In this document: positions 10,552-22,429 of the stretch, one piece after another
Layout of the letters: the number at the start of each line of letters is the position of its first letter
Position numbering within the stretch: position 1 is the stretch's first letter
Program-made: the position numbers and the translations under genes
Assembly (NCBI GenBank): GCA_034401135.1
Contig: JAWZSP010000002.1
Span: 3,968,001-4,032,000 of the forward strand
Length of the DNA: 64,000 nt
Origin: Volutella citrinella
Lineage: Eukaryota > Ascomycota > Sordariomycetes > Hypocreales > Nectriaceae
Direction: 5' to 3'
The notes under the pieces: model-generated
Databases searched by the model: none
Told to the model about the DNA's origin: nothing
What the model saw: the letters and a program-made list of their open reading frames with translations, nothing else

Positions 10552-12453
10552 ATGCTTCCTCGCTGGAGCAGCGTGGCCAAGGCCGCCCTGCCCCTGCTCG
10601 CCTGCCTCGCCCCGTCGTCGCAACCCACGCTGGCCAACGCCCAGTACACGGCCAACAAGGAGCAGTTCCAGAAGCTGCTCGACTCCCACGCGGGCTTCCC
10701 GCAGCAGACGTTCCGGTCGTCGGACATTGTGGCGCCCGTGTTCCAGGTCAACGAGTGGAAGCCCGAGGCGATGGACAACTCGTCGTACATCTTCCTGGGC
10801 ACCATCTACGGCAACATGAAGGCGGGCCCCATGATCATCGACGCAAAGGACCTGAGCCTCGTCTACGCCGACCAGCGCTACGACAACACGTACGCGTCGC
10901 ACGTCCAAGTCGTCGACGGCCGGCGCTACCTCGTCTTCTGGGAGGGCGTGCACAACCGCGGTCACGCCAACGGCTTCGGGCTTGTTTATGACGAGAGTTA
11001 CCGGCTCGTCTACAACGTCACGGCGCGCGGGCTGGACGGCGCCCTGGCCGACATGCACGAGATGCAGCTGACGAACCGCGGCACCGTCATCTTCACCACG
11101 TACTGGAACGTGCCGCACGACTGCACCGCGGTGGGCGGCCGGGCCGACGCCCTGCTCATGGACAGCGGCTTCCAGGAGGTCAATGCGACGACCAACGAGG
11201 TGCTGTTTGACTGGGCGGCGTCCAAGTGGTTCGACGTGGCCGATACGCATGCTCGCTACGACTCTGGCTTTGGCGTGTCCGACGACAACGGCACCGGCAC
11301 GGGCTCGGGCTTCGACTTCTTCCACATCAACTCGGTCGACAAGACGGACGACGGCAACTACCTCATCTCGAGCCGCCACATGTCGCTGCTGGCCCTCATC
11401 GACGGCCGCGACGGCCACCCCATCTGGATCCTCGGCGGGAAGCGCAACCAGTTCGCCGACCTGAGCAGCGGCGAGGCCACCAACTTTGGCTGGCAGCACG
11501 ACGCGCGCTTCGTCGACGGCAACCAGAGCCGCATCTCGCTCTTCGACAACCACGGCGAGCAGACGGAGCCGTGCCGCGACTCGGGCTGCCAGACGCGCGG
11601 GCTGGTGCTTGAGATTGACGCTGGTGCTTCCCGAAAGACGGCCCGCGTCGTCCGCCAGTTCCACCACCCGGCGCGCATCGACACGGGCGCCATGGGCGGC
11701 ATGCAGCCCCTCGCCGGCGGCAACTCGCTCGTCGGCTGGGGCTACAACCCGGGCTTCACCGAGTACACGCCCAACGGCACCGTGGCCATGGACGTGCAGC
11801 GCGGCCGCCTCGGCGTCGGCTTCCAGGCCGACATGTTCGCCTACCGAGTCTCGAAAGGCGAGTGGTCCGGCCGTCCGCCCTGGCTGCCGTCCGTGGCTGT
11901 CGACCGCTCCCCCGCCGGGACCACCGAGCACGCCGCCGTCTACGTCTCGTGGAACGGCGCCACCGACGTCGACACCTGGTGGGTCGTGAGTTGGAGCCGC
12001 CTCCCCCTCGTCTTCTGGCTGAGTGCTAACCACCGCGCAAAGCTGGCAAACAACTTTGCCGACGCAATCAGCGGCAACCACAATGTCATTGCCATCGCCA
12101 ACCGCACCGGCTTCGAGACCCGTATTCCCCTCGGGCCCAACCCAGGCATGCGCTACATCGGCGTCGCTGCCGTCGACAAGACCGGCCGCATCCTCGGCTC
12201 TTCCTTCGTCATCGACATGGCCACTGGCCAGCCCGTCTTCATGCCCAGCTTCATCAAGTCCATCCTGCCGAGCCGCCACCGCCAGTCCTTCAAGCTGGGG
12301 CTCGTCTTCGCCATGGGCGCTGTGGCTGGCCTGCTTGTCGCGGGTCTGAGGCGCTTGACGCGCCGCAGGAGTCGGTCCCGCGGACACGCCCGTGACTATG
12401 AAAAGGCCATGGTGTACGAGCGGCTCGCTTCCGAAGAGCGACGGATCGACTAA
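10552..12453 (+). CDS. Arylsulfotransferase-family (ASST-like) membrane protein
   Basis: The frame is open for 633 codons but very likely contains a 57-nt in-frame intron at 11986-12042 (GTGAGT donor, GCTAAC branch, AAG acceptor). Suggested exons are 10552-11985 and 12043-12453, giving 614 residues. A signal peptide ends near residue 30 (TLANA). The body matches the fungal Arylsulfotransferase_2 (PF14269) beta-propeller family, with its His- and Trp-rich strands such as WEGVHNRGHANGFGL, DFFHINSVDKTDDGNYLISSRH and YVSWNGATDV. A single membrane segment follows near residues 561-580, then a basic cytosolic tail (RRLTRRRSRSRG). This predicts a type I extracytoplasmic enzyme anchored at its C terminus. 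Fungal members have mostly unknown substrates, so sulfotransfer is family inference only. Confidence 0.75.
   Translation: MLPRWSSVAKAALPLLACLAPSSQPTLANAQYTANKEQFQKLLDSHAGFPQQTFRSSDIVAPVFQVNEWKPEAMDNSSYIFLGTIYGNMKAGPMIIDAKDLSLVYADQRYDNTYASHVQVVDGRRYLVFWEGVHNRGHANGFGLVYDESYRLVYNVTARGLDGALADMHEMQLTNRGTVIFTTYWNVPHDCTAVGGRADALLMDSGFQEVNATTNEVLFDWAASKWFDVADTHARYDSGFGVSDDNGTGTGSGFDFFHINSVDKTDDGNYLISSRHMSLLALIDGRDGHPIWILGGKRNQFADLSSGEATNFGWQHDARFVDGNQSRISLFDNHGEQTEPCRDSGCQTRGLVLEIDAGASRKTARVVRQFHHPARIDTGAMGGMQPLAGGNSLVGWGYNPGFTEYTPNGTVAMDVQRGRLGVGFQADMFAYRVSKGEWSGRPPWLPSVAVDRSPAGTTEHAAVYVSWNGATDVDTWWVVSWSRLPLVFWLSANHRAKLANNFADAISGNHNVIAIANRTGFETRIPLGPNPGMRYIGVAAVDKTGRILGSSFVIDMATGQPVFMPSFIKSILPSRHRQSFKLGLVFAMGAVAGLLVAGLRRLTRRRSRSRGHARDYEKAMVYERLASEERRID
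11986..12042 (+). other. Probable in-frame intron of the ASST-like gene
   Basis: GTGAGT at 11986, a GCTAAC branch-like hexamer at about 12024 and an AAG acceptor at 12042 define a 57-nt intron. Its length is a multiple of three and it has no stop, so it is invisible to frame inspection. If retained it adds 19 hydrophobic residues straight after the conserved YVSWNGATDV strand. Confidence 0.7.
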
Positions 12454-13210
12454 TTGCAGAGACGAGACGGGTTCTGATTATGGGATTTCCTCTTTATTGA
12501 TACCACGGCGCAATTCATCAAGGTTGGGGCTGGCGTTTTCTGGTGCGTTTTTTACTCATTGTTAGCGGCAACTGGCGTCCCTAAAAGCATCATCATCATG
12601 GACGGGGCTTCATAGCATTAAACATGCGCATAATTTTCTTTTCCGTTGACTTCTCGAGCGCTTGGCAGATGTGATGTGTGAGTTGCGGAAAGCATTGTGC
12701 CGTGATGAGCGTTGGCACTGGAAGGACGCTGAAGGCAGGAGCGGCCGAACATTAGAAACCGCCTGTGGTTAGTGCCGATTCCCCCAACTCGCGCAATATT
12801 CATGACCACGTCTTTGGTGGAACATTGGCGCATCTAACCATCTTCAAACCAGATGCGATCATGCAGGTCAGAGGCTGCAACTCATACACCCCTGGCCATG
12901 TCCTGCGACAACGCAGCATCTTCGGGCCGTCGCCCAGAACCCCTGTCCTCGGTGGGCATGGCCACTCACGCCGGGAGGGATCATGAGAGGGAGAGGGACC
13001 TTTGACCTGCGCCCACTGACAGCAGGGCCCAATGCACGCTGGGGCCATGGGATTGGTCGTGGATCGGCCGCCAAATACTTGCATCTCCCACCCATCTCGC
13101 CGTCGTCCGGCCCAATCGCAAGCCTCACCTGACTGCTGCTGCCATTCTGATGCCCCGTCAGTCTTAACCTCTCGCGCCGGCCATGTCCCGCAGCGCACCC
13201 CGCCGCACAA
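12454..13210. other. Intergenic region, no gene recognised
   Basis: About 750 bases between the ASST-like and methyltransferase genes, both on the plus strand. Short frames on both strands show no features. The 3' part holds the presumed promoter and a CT-rich leader for the methyltransferase. Confidence 0.5.
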
Positions 13211-13358
13211 ATGTCGACAGAGCAGCGCCCGGGCGGCGTCCCGAGCCACGCATCGCACCCGGCGCAAGATGAGGGGGAGGAGGAAGCAGGTCGCGGGGCT
13301 GGCGCTGGTGAGGGCGAGGGGCTAGGTGCCAGCGCCGGAGCCGACGTCGAAGATACTA

Positions 13359-13392
<34 letters not shown>

Positions 13393-14428
13393 AGAGCCAG
13401 ACGACCTCGACTCGGGCATCGACATCGACAGCATCGGCCACGAGGGCCACTCCCTCGCCGACAGCATCCTCCTCTACCGCCGCCTCCACGGCCGCACATT
13501 CCAGCAGCCCTACTCGAGCGAGTACTGGGCGCCCAGCGACGAGCAGCAAAACGCCGCCCTCGACGTCGCCCACCACGCGCTGCTCCTCCTCCTCGACGAC
13601 CGCCTCGTCCTGGCCCCCATCCCGCCGCCCCTCCCGGCCCGCGTCATCGACATTGGCACCGGCACCGGCCTCTGGGCCATCGACTTTGGCGACCAGCACC
13701 CCCACGCCGAGGTCTTCGGCACCGATCTCAGCCCCATCCAGCACACCTGGGTGCCCCCCAACGTCGAGTTCGCCGTCGACGACTGCCTCCTCGACTGGAC
13801 CTGGCCCCCCGACCACTTCGACCTCGTCCACATCCGCGCCCTCTACGGTAGCATCCCGGACTGGCCCTTCCTCTATGCCCGCGTCCTGCGCCACCTTGCC
13901 CCCGGCGGCTGGATCCACCACACCGAGATGGGCGTCCGCGTCAAGTCCGACGCCGTCGACTTCCCCCCCGACCACGTCTTCAACCGCTGGGCCGACCTCA
14001 TGTGCGACGCGGGCGCCAAGATGGGCCGCTCCTTCTCCATCGCCGACGGCCATGCCATTCGCGACGCCGTGCGCGACGCCGGCTTCGTTGACGTTGTCGA
14101 GACCAAGCTCAAGGCCCCTCTGCAAGGCTGGCTCGACAATCGCAGGATGCGCCAGGCCGGCTACATGTTCATGCTGTCGCTCGAGGAGAGCCTCGAGGGC
14201 TTCGGCATTTTCCCCCTCATACAGACCCTAGGCTGGACCCCCGAGCAGTTGCAAGCTTTGATAGTAGAGTATAAAAGGGCTCTGAAATCGGAGACGGGAA
14301 ATACCTGGTTCGAGGTGTAAGTCAGCCCGTCTGCCCAGAATCCGCATGCACACGCTAATCTTTGCAGTACCATTGTCTATGGCAGGAAGCCTGAAATCGA
14401 CAATAGTGACACAATTATGGAACATTGA
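13211..14428 (+). CDS. LaeA-like SAM-dependent methyltransferase
   Basis: Two exons: 13211-14316 and 14368-14428. The intron (GTAAGT, branch GCTAATC, acceptor GCAG) interrupts a Val codon and rescues the frame that otherwise stops at 14320. The spliced protein is 388 residues. The N terminus (1-75) is acidic low complexity with a run of ten Asp encoded by a GAC repeat. A class I methyltransferase fold follows: motif I VIDIGTGTGLWA near 146, DLSPIQ after strand 2, then LHLAPGG-type features (RHLAPGGWIHHTEM). The new last exon adds TIVYGRKPE, typical of this family's end. Members related to LaeA act in the nucleus on secondary metabolism, but many paralogues exist and the substrate is unknown. 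It is convergent with the RdRP gene, with stops 298 bases apart. Confidence 0.85.
13359..13400 (+). repeat. GAC trinucleotide repeat (poly-Asp)
   Basis: A near-perfect run of GAC codons encodes ten consecutive Asp residues inside the disordered N terminus of the LaeA-like methyltransferase. It could vary in length between strains. Confidence 0.85.
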
Positions 14429-14726
14429 GATGGCAGCATGCCGAGTATTATAGCAAAGCTATGGGGGTTGGAGGATGTCCCGGTGCCGCCACTACACCAA
14501 AGGCTCTACTAGTGAGTCCGTAAAAGAATCGGCGCCTTCTATCAGTCGCCGTGTGGGTATAAAAACAATAGACTTTATCTCGCGGCCGTCAATAAAACAA
14601 TTCCATCTTCATTGGGCGCCCAGCCATCTCTGTCCAATGTTGGATGCAGATACACAACTTATGTTGCCAAAGGTTGTGACGACATCCATCAAGAGTTCGC
14701 AGAATTGACACACTCATCCCACATCC

Positions 14727-17700
14727 TCACAGATATTCGGAATGAGTGCTGAACTCGTCAAAGGGGGAATCCTCCTCCACAGCACTCAACATCTCTATAT
14801 CATGTTGGCTCGCGCGCCGCGCCGAGGCCTCCCTGATCTTCTTCGTGTTTGGCTTTAACATACTCCACATTTCTGCAGTCACCATAACCGCGCTTGCTTG
14901 GTCGCCTGATCCAGAAGCTGTAGCTTTGATCCAAGCGAGCTGTTGTCCCGCCACTTTCCAAACCATTTTGTAGCAGGTTCCGAAACACAACTTGAATGTC
15001 GCGGATGCCTTTAATAGTGACCACTGGCTGTGGTTGGAGTCTTGATTCCAGGCGCTCATCAAGGCCTGCACTTCGTCGTATTGAAGCAGCTCCGCCGGGG
15101 GCTCAATGGCAGACCACTTGGTGTAAACCTCATGGACTATTGATTTGAGGTCCCTGTCCCTGTTTCCTTTCGCGAAGCTCAACTTCCATTCTGCTTCTAT
15201 CTCACGCACTTTATCTTTCAAAAAGAAAAGGAGCTGTTTGATCGTGGCAGAATTATTCTTTCTTTCGTCAAACTCGTCATAGAGACGAGCTAGATCCTTG
15301 TCCCATCGCTCGATCTTTTTGCACTTCAGCTCAAGATCTAACTTGGTGAGAATGTGCTCGATAGCATCCCCGGCGACTTCAAACTTCAGGTAGTCCAGGA
15401 TATGGCTTGAGCCGTCGACGGCCTTCCAATTCGAAGCTCTCTGTCCACGGTACAATGGCTCGCCTCGCGTCTTCATGTTGTGGTCGTCCTTCAGTCGATC
15501 GAAGTTCTGCCGGGTGAAGACCAGGCCTTGCTTGCTCTGGTCAACAAGTAGGCCTGCCAAGGTGCTTAGAATGACGGCATTGGCACTATGGATCCCATTC
15601 TCGGCATAGCATAGCTCCTCCTTGAAACAGGTACAAATTCCTAGCAGAGACGGCTGCATGGAAAATGCCATGGCAGTCTTGAGAAACTCGGTCGAAGCAT
15701 CATCGAGGATGCCCCCAGAATCTTCCAAAACCGAGCCAAAAGACTTGTTCAACTTTCTCAAGTATCCCTCACCAACCAAATCTGGTTGCCCAGGTACGGG
15801 GACAGGCCGGAAATTAGCGACGATTTTCGGATCCCAGCACACCCAGGCGAGATCACCATCGTAATCGCCCCCAGACAGCTTGTCAGCCAGGGGGGAGTCG
15901 CCCTTGGAAGAAAAGACAATGACGTCTTTGAGGCGCCTGAGATTGGGCTTGAAGACTGCTCTGACTTTCTGAATGTCGCTGGCAAAATGCGCTGGCGATC
16001 TGGCAACAAGCACGTCGATACTATCCAGCAATGTGTCAGATTCGCCGCCCACTTCAAACTTTGACGAGAACGCAAGCTGGACTTCGCCCTCATCTAAGGA
16101 TCCGGTGAAATCGACAACCATGTAAGCGTAGGTCGATTGCGAGATTTTGATCTTCATCTTTTCTTTAAGCTGGATTGCCTGTTGTCTCCGCGACTCTAGC
16201 ACCTTGTTGGCTAAGAAGGCATTGTTCTTCGTGGTGAAATCCGCGTCTAATAGATAGCTGATGCAGTCCTCGTCCGAATCCGGGAGTCCACCTTGGAATG
16301 GGACTGTGCGACGTAGCGACCTGTCAGACCCTCGCTGCATCCATGCACGTAGCTCTGTCGGGTGCTGCAGTGCTGTGATGAGGTCATCAAGCTCGCTTTG
16401 CAGTCCCGTTCTAAGATGGGAAGCGATGACTTGTCGCATGGCACCAGGGTTGACCGCTTGAGCTTCCAAAATCGGAATAAATTGGAGGTTGAGTGATGCA
16501 GGAACTAGCTCACGGGGCCAGTTCCGGACTTCAAAGGTGCGATGGTGGATATCATCAAAGTCGCACTCCCACTTCCGTTGCGAAGGGTAAGTCTCAATCC
16601 AATCGTTTTCCTCAAGGCCGTCATCATTGGCATCGACCAACCACATTCCCTTGGCAGATCCAAATCGGGCTTGATACGCGCAGGGTGTTTCCGAAAGCCC
16701 CAGGCAAGCCGCAACCTTGCGGGCAAAGCTTCGCGACATGAGAGCAATGCCATCATTCATCACGCCTTTCGTTCCAATGTCGGTTTGTCGATGAATAATC
16801 TGATTCGCCTCAAGGCTGATGGTCGGGATCGTTCTGCTAAGACCTGCTTTCTTGTCAGTAATCGTCCATGCTGAAGAGTTTGGGTTCACAAACTGAGAGC
16901 GATTCGAGAGAACAGTTTCGGGACTGGTTGGTGGGCATTGGATGCGATACCAACGGCCCAATTCAACAGTGATGAAGGCTTCATCGATGTGCGAGTTGAG
17001 AGAATCTTGGCTTCTTCCGGGCTTGGCAAGTAGGTCCGCCCTGGCCGGAACGCGTCGCCATTCGTGGCAAAGAAAACGAATCGCTTCAGATGGACGTCTC
17101 GGACTTTCTGCCCTGAGCCCCGAGCGTCTTTGTTCCCGAAAAAGGAGTCTGAATCGTTTCGAGTCTGTCGACCTGGTCTTTTCAAGCCATCCACGAAAAC
17201 CGGACTCCAGATGCGGCCAAGAAAATAGTGGCATTGTCCAACCATCCACTTCACGACAATTTCCGGGGCGTTTGGACACTTTCTGATCACATCGGGGACA
17301 GAAGCGCTATCCAAGGAGGGCATGAGGACCTCCATGAACCGATCGGGTCCGAAGCGACGACCGAGGCGATGCCCCAGCTCGAACTTCGGGGGGCGTAGCT
17401 CCACCCGAAAGAGCGGACCAGAGACTTCGGGTGAGAACGACAATTCTGCAGCCATAGTAACTGCGCTGAAGCCCTCCTCAAAGGTACAAAGACCCGCCTT
17501 CCATACACCTGGGTCACAAGGAGGTGGGAGACCTCTACCAGTGAAGCAGGGATGGTTGGCGATCTGACCCCTGAACTTGCTCTGGCACTCCCAATGAGAG
17601 TTATAACGCAGATCGAACTTACTTAGATCGACATTACAATGTAAAGCAGCTCGGGTTAGTTCCCAACGCACCAAAAGCGGCGCGTCAGCGAGACCCGGCA

Positions 17701-18664
17701 AGGTGAAGATTGCTGTGAAGCTGATGTTAGAAAAGGGTCTAGAAGGACTGGGCCATTACTTACGCCACAGATTCTGCAGTCTATCTTCCAAACTCTTCGT
17801 CGCAGAGATACCTGGACACAACTTCGCTCTGGGGTGTGTAGCATTGCCGAGATCTACTGTTGTCTTGGGCTCCGAGACGACGGGTCCCGACAAGTAGCAG
17901 GAATCTAGCTCATCATGTTGCTGTCGTTGACTTGAAGGAGGTTTGGCCCACCGTTGTACTCCTTTGGGTGGCTGAGAAAGCTCAATAGAGGTGTGCGAGC
18001 CCGTATCCGAGTTGCCGCTATCAGAGGTGCTGGACCAGACGGAGCTGGCGAAGGAAGTACCAACAGAGCTGCTTGACCGGCTGAGGGAAGCGGAGGTGAC
18101 AGGTTGAGTGGACGATGAAGAAAATAGCTTCCTGCGAGTAGGCCCTGACAAGCGATTGGGGTGGCCATTGCGCGAGTGGACAACCGTCTGGGTCGAGATA
18201 TCTCGACTGGTTCTTGGGCGCTTGATGTCAGAGCGTGAGGGTTCTTCAATAGCCCGCTTCGCGGAATCGTCGACAACAGGAAATTCCTTCTCTAGTGAGG
18301 CAAGCAAAATATGTTGGAGATTGGCTCGTTCACCGTCAGTGACGGGGATTTGATTCGCAGATGGCCTGCCTTTTCGGAGATGCTCTAGAAGGTCAGCAGC
18401 ATCAGTTCGAAAGCTGCCCAACAGGTTTGCCAAGAGGCCAGGGCGTTGCTTGTCGAAATAGCAACGCTTAAGAAAACACCAGATTTTTGCAGGTCGTTTC
18501 TGCTCTTCAGTTCTCAGCTGAAGGCGCTTACGAGCAGACAAATTGGGATCCGGACGTCGAAGACCCAACCCAAAGTCGGCATTCAGTGCACTGATGATGC
18601 GCTCAAGCTCTTGAATTGCTTGGTCCTGATCCAGGGCGGACGAATTCATGAAAGACGGCGACAT
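14727..18664 (-). CDS. RNA-dependent RNA polymerase (quelling type)
   Basis: Three exons on the minus strand: 18664-17764, 17712-16894 and 16843-14727, giving 1278 residues. Intron 1 (51 nt) has GTAAGT and a CTAAC branch. Intron 2 (50 nt) has GTTTGT and CTGAC. Both restore one continuous frame across three different reading frames. The catalytic RdRP loop reads GGDYDGD, with Asp at 900, 902 and 904 (15852-15866). Upstream blocks include NWAVGI, SRTIPTISLE and the dispensable-head-side RYNSHWECQSK region. The first 280 residues are Ser-rich and poorly conserved. The family (QDE-1, SAD-1, RRP-3) makes dsRNA from aberrant RNA for RNA silencing; which paralogue this is cannot be settled here. The start is the first ATG (18664); a second in-frame ATG lies at 18649. 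It is divergent from the Zn2Cys6 gene. Confidence 0.92.
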
Positions 18665-19638
18665 TGCCCGTGGCCATACAAGGCTGCGGGTTAGGCGAGG
18701 CGAGGAGCTGAAGATCAAGTGCTCTTGGCGATGTCATGGAGTGTTGGTGGTCACAGGAGAGAAGCTTAGGACAGCAGCAGCATCGTTAACACAACTCCGA
18801 GGAAGAAAATAAAGCGATGGCCAGCTCCATGTCCTGAACGTTGCGGTGGGCGACTGATTCACAGACAAACTGGTGGCACGTGAGGGGTAACAAGCCGCTG
18901 TTTGTCGAGTCGTGAGTCCATTCTGTCCTACCAGCTGGCAGGCTGATTGGCGGGCAGCTGTCAGTCAACTGGCGATTGGTTGGTTGGCAGCTGGCCTGAT
19001 AATCGCCCGCAACGCAGCCAAACCAGCACCGGGGTGTGGCGCGGGAGCTTGAGTAGTGGCACGGCTGCGTCCGAAACCAGCCTCCGTGCGCATGAGATGG
19101 GAGGAACGGCGAGGTGGAGATGGGGCCTGCATTGTGGTGGTATACCATGCAACCATCACGAGATTACCATACTCGAAGTGTAGATGCTTTCCGGCGGTCT
19201 CGCACCAAGTCGCTACCTCCTAACGAACCTATCAACTTATGTAGCACTAAGCTTTCTCCTCCTTGCGTGTTGCCTGTTTCGTCCACCACCCCCCAGCTCT
19301 TGCCAGACGAGTGGAGGCAAGCACCTGCGCACTATCAGCTGGCCCAGCCGCCCAATTACGGCAGGTGCAATCAACGGAATGACGGCGGCGCCACCTTTCT
19401 CCGACTCCGAGACAGGCGGGGAATGCACATCCTGGTGGCCGGGCAAGCCAAAGCCGAGCCGCCCCGCCCCTCTCCATCACCGCCCACTAAGCGCATTTCT
19501 CCCCCCTCGCTGCCGCATGGAGTCGCTCGGTGTTCGGCATTCGTGATCCTCGCCAGACCGGAGAAGCAGAGTTGCTGCCAACCCAAGCGCTCATCACCAC
19601 CTACGCGGCCCCGGACGGCCCCAAGCACCCGCTGCATC
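18665..19638. other. Divergent intergenic region between RdRP and Zn2Cys6 genes
   Basis: About 970 bases shared as upstream region by the RdRP (minus) and transcription factor (plus) genes. No independent gene is supported. An open frame running into the factor from 19114 lacks features before the ATG at 19639. Short repeated motifs around 18920-18980 (variants of CAGCTGGC / TTGGTTGG) are visible but unassigned. Confidence 0.5.
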
Positions 19639-22429
19639 ATGGCCGAGAATCCCAGCCCCGAGGAGCGGGCGGCCATTGAGGATCTGACTCCAGAAGAGGC
19701 CAGCCGCATCATCCATTCTCACCGAAAGGTCCGCTACGGTATGTTCAACTCAATCAGCAGAGACGAGCTGCAACACGCAAGCCTCATCTCGCCTCACCAC
19801 CACTCGCATCGGCCCTATGCCGCCGTCGCCGCCATCTCGCCGCTGCATGCCGCTACCTGGCTGTCATGACCTGATTTGGCCCGCCTCTGTCATGCTCACA
19901 CAACTGACTTACTTCTCTCTTAGGTACTGCTTGCTGGCCATGCCGCCAACGCAAAGTCAAGTGTGACAACAAGCAGCCGTGTGAAAACTGCGTCAAAAGA
20001 GAGCACCCCCGGCTATGTTCCTATAAGCCCAACCGCTCTGCAAACTCCAAGAACGCCTCCAACGCCTCCGACGTGACGGCACAGGCGCAGGCGCAATCAG
20101 GTCGCAAACGCGCCCACTCGTTCGCCGAGTCTCCTGACGAGAACCGTAAGGTCGAGCGCCAGGACAGTTGGCCCCGGACAATCGGTGCGCATCACCCTCT
20201 CACCACCCCGTGGTCACACCACAATTGACAGCCAGCATCACAGCCAGCATCGACGAGCCAGAACCCGCTGGCGATCGCTATCTAGGCCAAAACAGCATTC
20301 CAGCACTCCTCCGGGAGCAATCGTCGCCAATGAACAAAAACGACAGCGTCGACATCCGCCAGGACATGAGGTCCATTCTGGGGCTCGACACGTCGGCACC
20401 CTTCCCCCTCATGTCGGCGCACCACATGCAACGCATGACCCAAGACATTTCCAATGAGCTTCCATCAGATCGTGAAGTAATGAAGTGAGTCCATCTGCCG
20501 AATTACCAATGCAAGGACCCCCACTAACGTGAGACGCCCGCAGACTCTTCCGCGCCTACAAGGAAATTCCCCAACCCTTCTGGGGATTTGTCATGGACGT
20601 CGATGACCTCGAAGCCAAGCTGATGGTCTATCTTGAGGACCGTTCACGCAACGCCACAAATGGGGTTAAGTCGACAAAGCCAGTCACGGCATCTTGGCTT
20701 GCTATCCTCTTCGCTGTCCTCGCAGTCGGCTCACAGTATCACGAGTCGCCCTACCACATCCGTACCAGAGACTCACAGCGGTACATCCAGATCTCCTTCC
20801 ACTTCCTCCGACTAGGCAACTTTCTTCTCAGGTATGCTCCTTGTCCAGGCCCCTATGCACGCACGAAACTGACCTTGTTCAGGCCCTCATTTGATTCCAT
20901 CCAAGCGCTGTTGTTGACTTGTTTTGTCCTATTGAATGACATGAAGGCGGAGGCGTCATGGGCACTCATCGGGCTCACATGCCGCCTTGCACAGTCTCTC
21001 GGCCTGCACAGGCCAACGCCGAGTGACAGTCGAGATAGTACCCCCGCCAATGTGCAGTCCAAAGAGATGATTCGGAGGAGACTGTGGTGGAGTGTTATCT
21101 GGCACGATACCCTTACCTCGCTGTCCTTTGACAGGTAGGAGCCCGGCTTGCCCAAGCAAATAGTGTCCCGACTAATACTCCTCAGATCCCCGATGACCAA
21201 TTTTCCATGCTGCCCAATCCCAACCTCAACGTCGCCCGACGGCTATGGCTACCTAGAAACCATGTACCACCTCATGGAAATTATATCTCGACGTCTCACA
21301 CCCGATGTTGTGAACAATCCCACATATCAGCAGATCGTCGACAACTGCGAGGCAGTTGAAAGCCTTCGAAACCGAACATGTCAGCAGCTCAAGAACAAGG
21401 ACAGCTGCAAAACTGCACTGGACCGTCTGCAGCACTACGCCATTCGTCTCCACACGTCCTTTGTCATCTCCGTTGCCTGCAGGCCGGCACTGAGACGGAA
21501 CTCAGACCTTGAGCCCGAGCAGAAGAAGAACCTCGCTGACCGGTGCAAGGAGAACTTGACGGAGACAGTTCGCATGTTCTTGGCGATGCACCAACTGTCA
21601 GCCATTCCCACGCGCAGTTGGGCGTTCACCTATCACGGTCTCTCATCCGCTCTGCTCCTCGGCATTCTATGCGAGACTAAGGCGGATCCGGAAGTTCGGC
21701 AACTTCAAGGAGATTTGATTGCTGCCCTTTCCGCCACCGCCGCCAAGGACGTAAGCTCCCCGGACCCCCATGTTCGGCCCACGGATAAGGACATTGAGCT
21801 ATCCGGCCCGCTGTGGAGAGCCCTCACCGCCCTAAAGAACATCTACGACCATGGATCCATCATCGGGTCGGGACTGAAGAAGGAGGGGGACTCTTCCGCC
21901 ATTGCTAGTGGCACACGGACGCCGCTCCAGGCCTTTGGCCTCGGTGCACAGTTCAACGCCACAGGCAACAGCTCGCCATTCCGTGGTCTGCCGCCGCAGA
22001 GCTCTGACCCGCGTGAGGATGCGGCGCTCGCCATGGCCGAAATGCAAAACGGCGGCCAGCCCATGATGCAGGAACTCAACGGGTAAGAATTGCGACCCTA
22101 ATATACGAAAAAAGAAATCTAACCTTGTTGCTCCTGGCGATAGTACACCCTACGGCCCGCAAATTCCAGCAAACAGTCTTCCCCTCGATGGTCTGAGCCA
22201 AATGAATGTCGATCCGTCACAGTACATGGCGCCAATGGACCTCTACGAGTCCATCTGGGGAGGTGTGTAGATTTAATTCCCCTCGACCCTGCCCTCATTG
22301 ATTTCGTCCATCGCACTAACTCAGTCTCAAGAATCGCCAGATCCAGCCTGGAACACGGGCATGGAGCTGAACTTTGACTTCTTGGCCCAGCCCCCGCCAG
22401 GTCAACCACAGCAGCAGTTTTACTTCTGA
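19639..22429 (+). CDS. Zn(II)2Cys6 transcription factor with fungal_trans domain
   Basis: Eight exons reconstructed: 19639-19738, 19924-20145, 20232-20484, 20544-20831, 20883-21134, 21186-22082, 22144-22264 and 22325-22429, giving about 745 residues. The zinc cluster uses Cys37, 40, 47, 53, 56 and 65 (CWPCRQRKVKC, then CENC) and is preceded by an acidic helix and HRKVRYG. The middle region (about 240-450), with LTCRLAQSLGLHR and RRRLWWSVIWHD, is the fungal specific transcription factor domain. The tail ends in an acidic/aromatic region, QQQFYF. Two junctions are uncertain. Exon 3 could begin at 20244 (a second in-frame acceptor). The last donor could be GTGTGT at 22263, which would change the C terminus. 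It is a nuclear regulator; its targets are unknown and no pathway neighbours point to one. Confidence 0.88.

Noticed and set aside
10384..12387. 667-codon open frame on the minus strand opposite the ASST-like gene
   Set aside because: Shadow of a GC-biased gene; Ala/Val/Asp/Gly-rich without motifs, and its start and end do not match promoter or leader features.
13322..14125. Val/Asp/Gly-rich minus-strand frame opposite the methyltransferase
   Set aside because: Antisense of the GAC-repeat and C-ending codons; no fold features.
524..14428. A secondary-metabolite cluster formed by the NRPS-like gene, ASST-like gene and LaeA-like methyltransferase
   Set aside because: The NRPS-like enzyme looks like primary-metabolism ATRR, spacing is wide (2-3 kb gaps), and no tailoring oxidases, transporter or pathway regulator sit between them.
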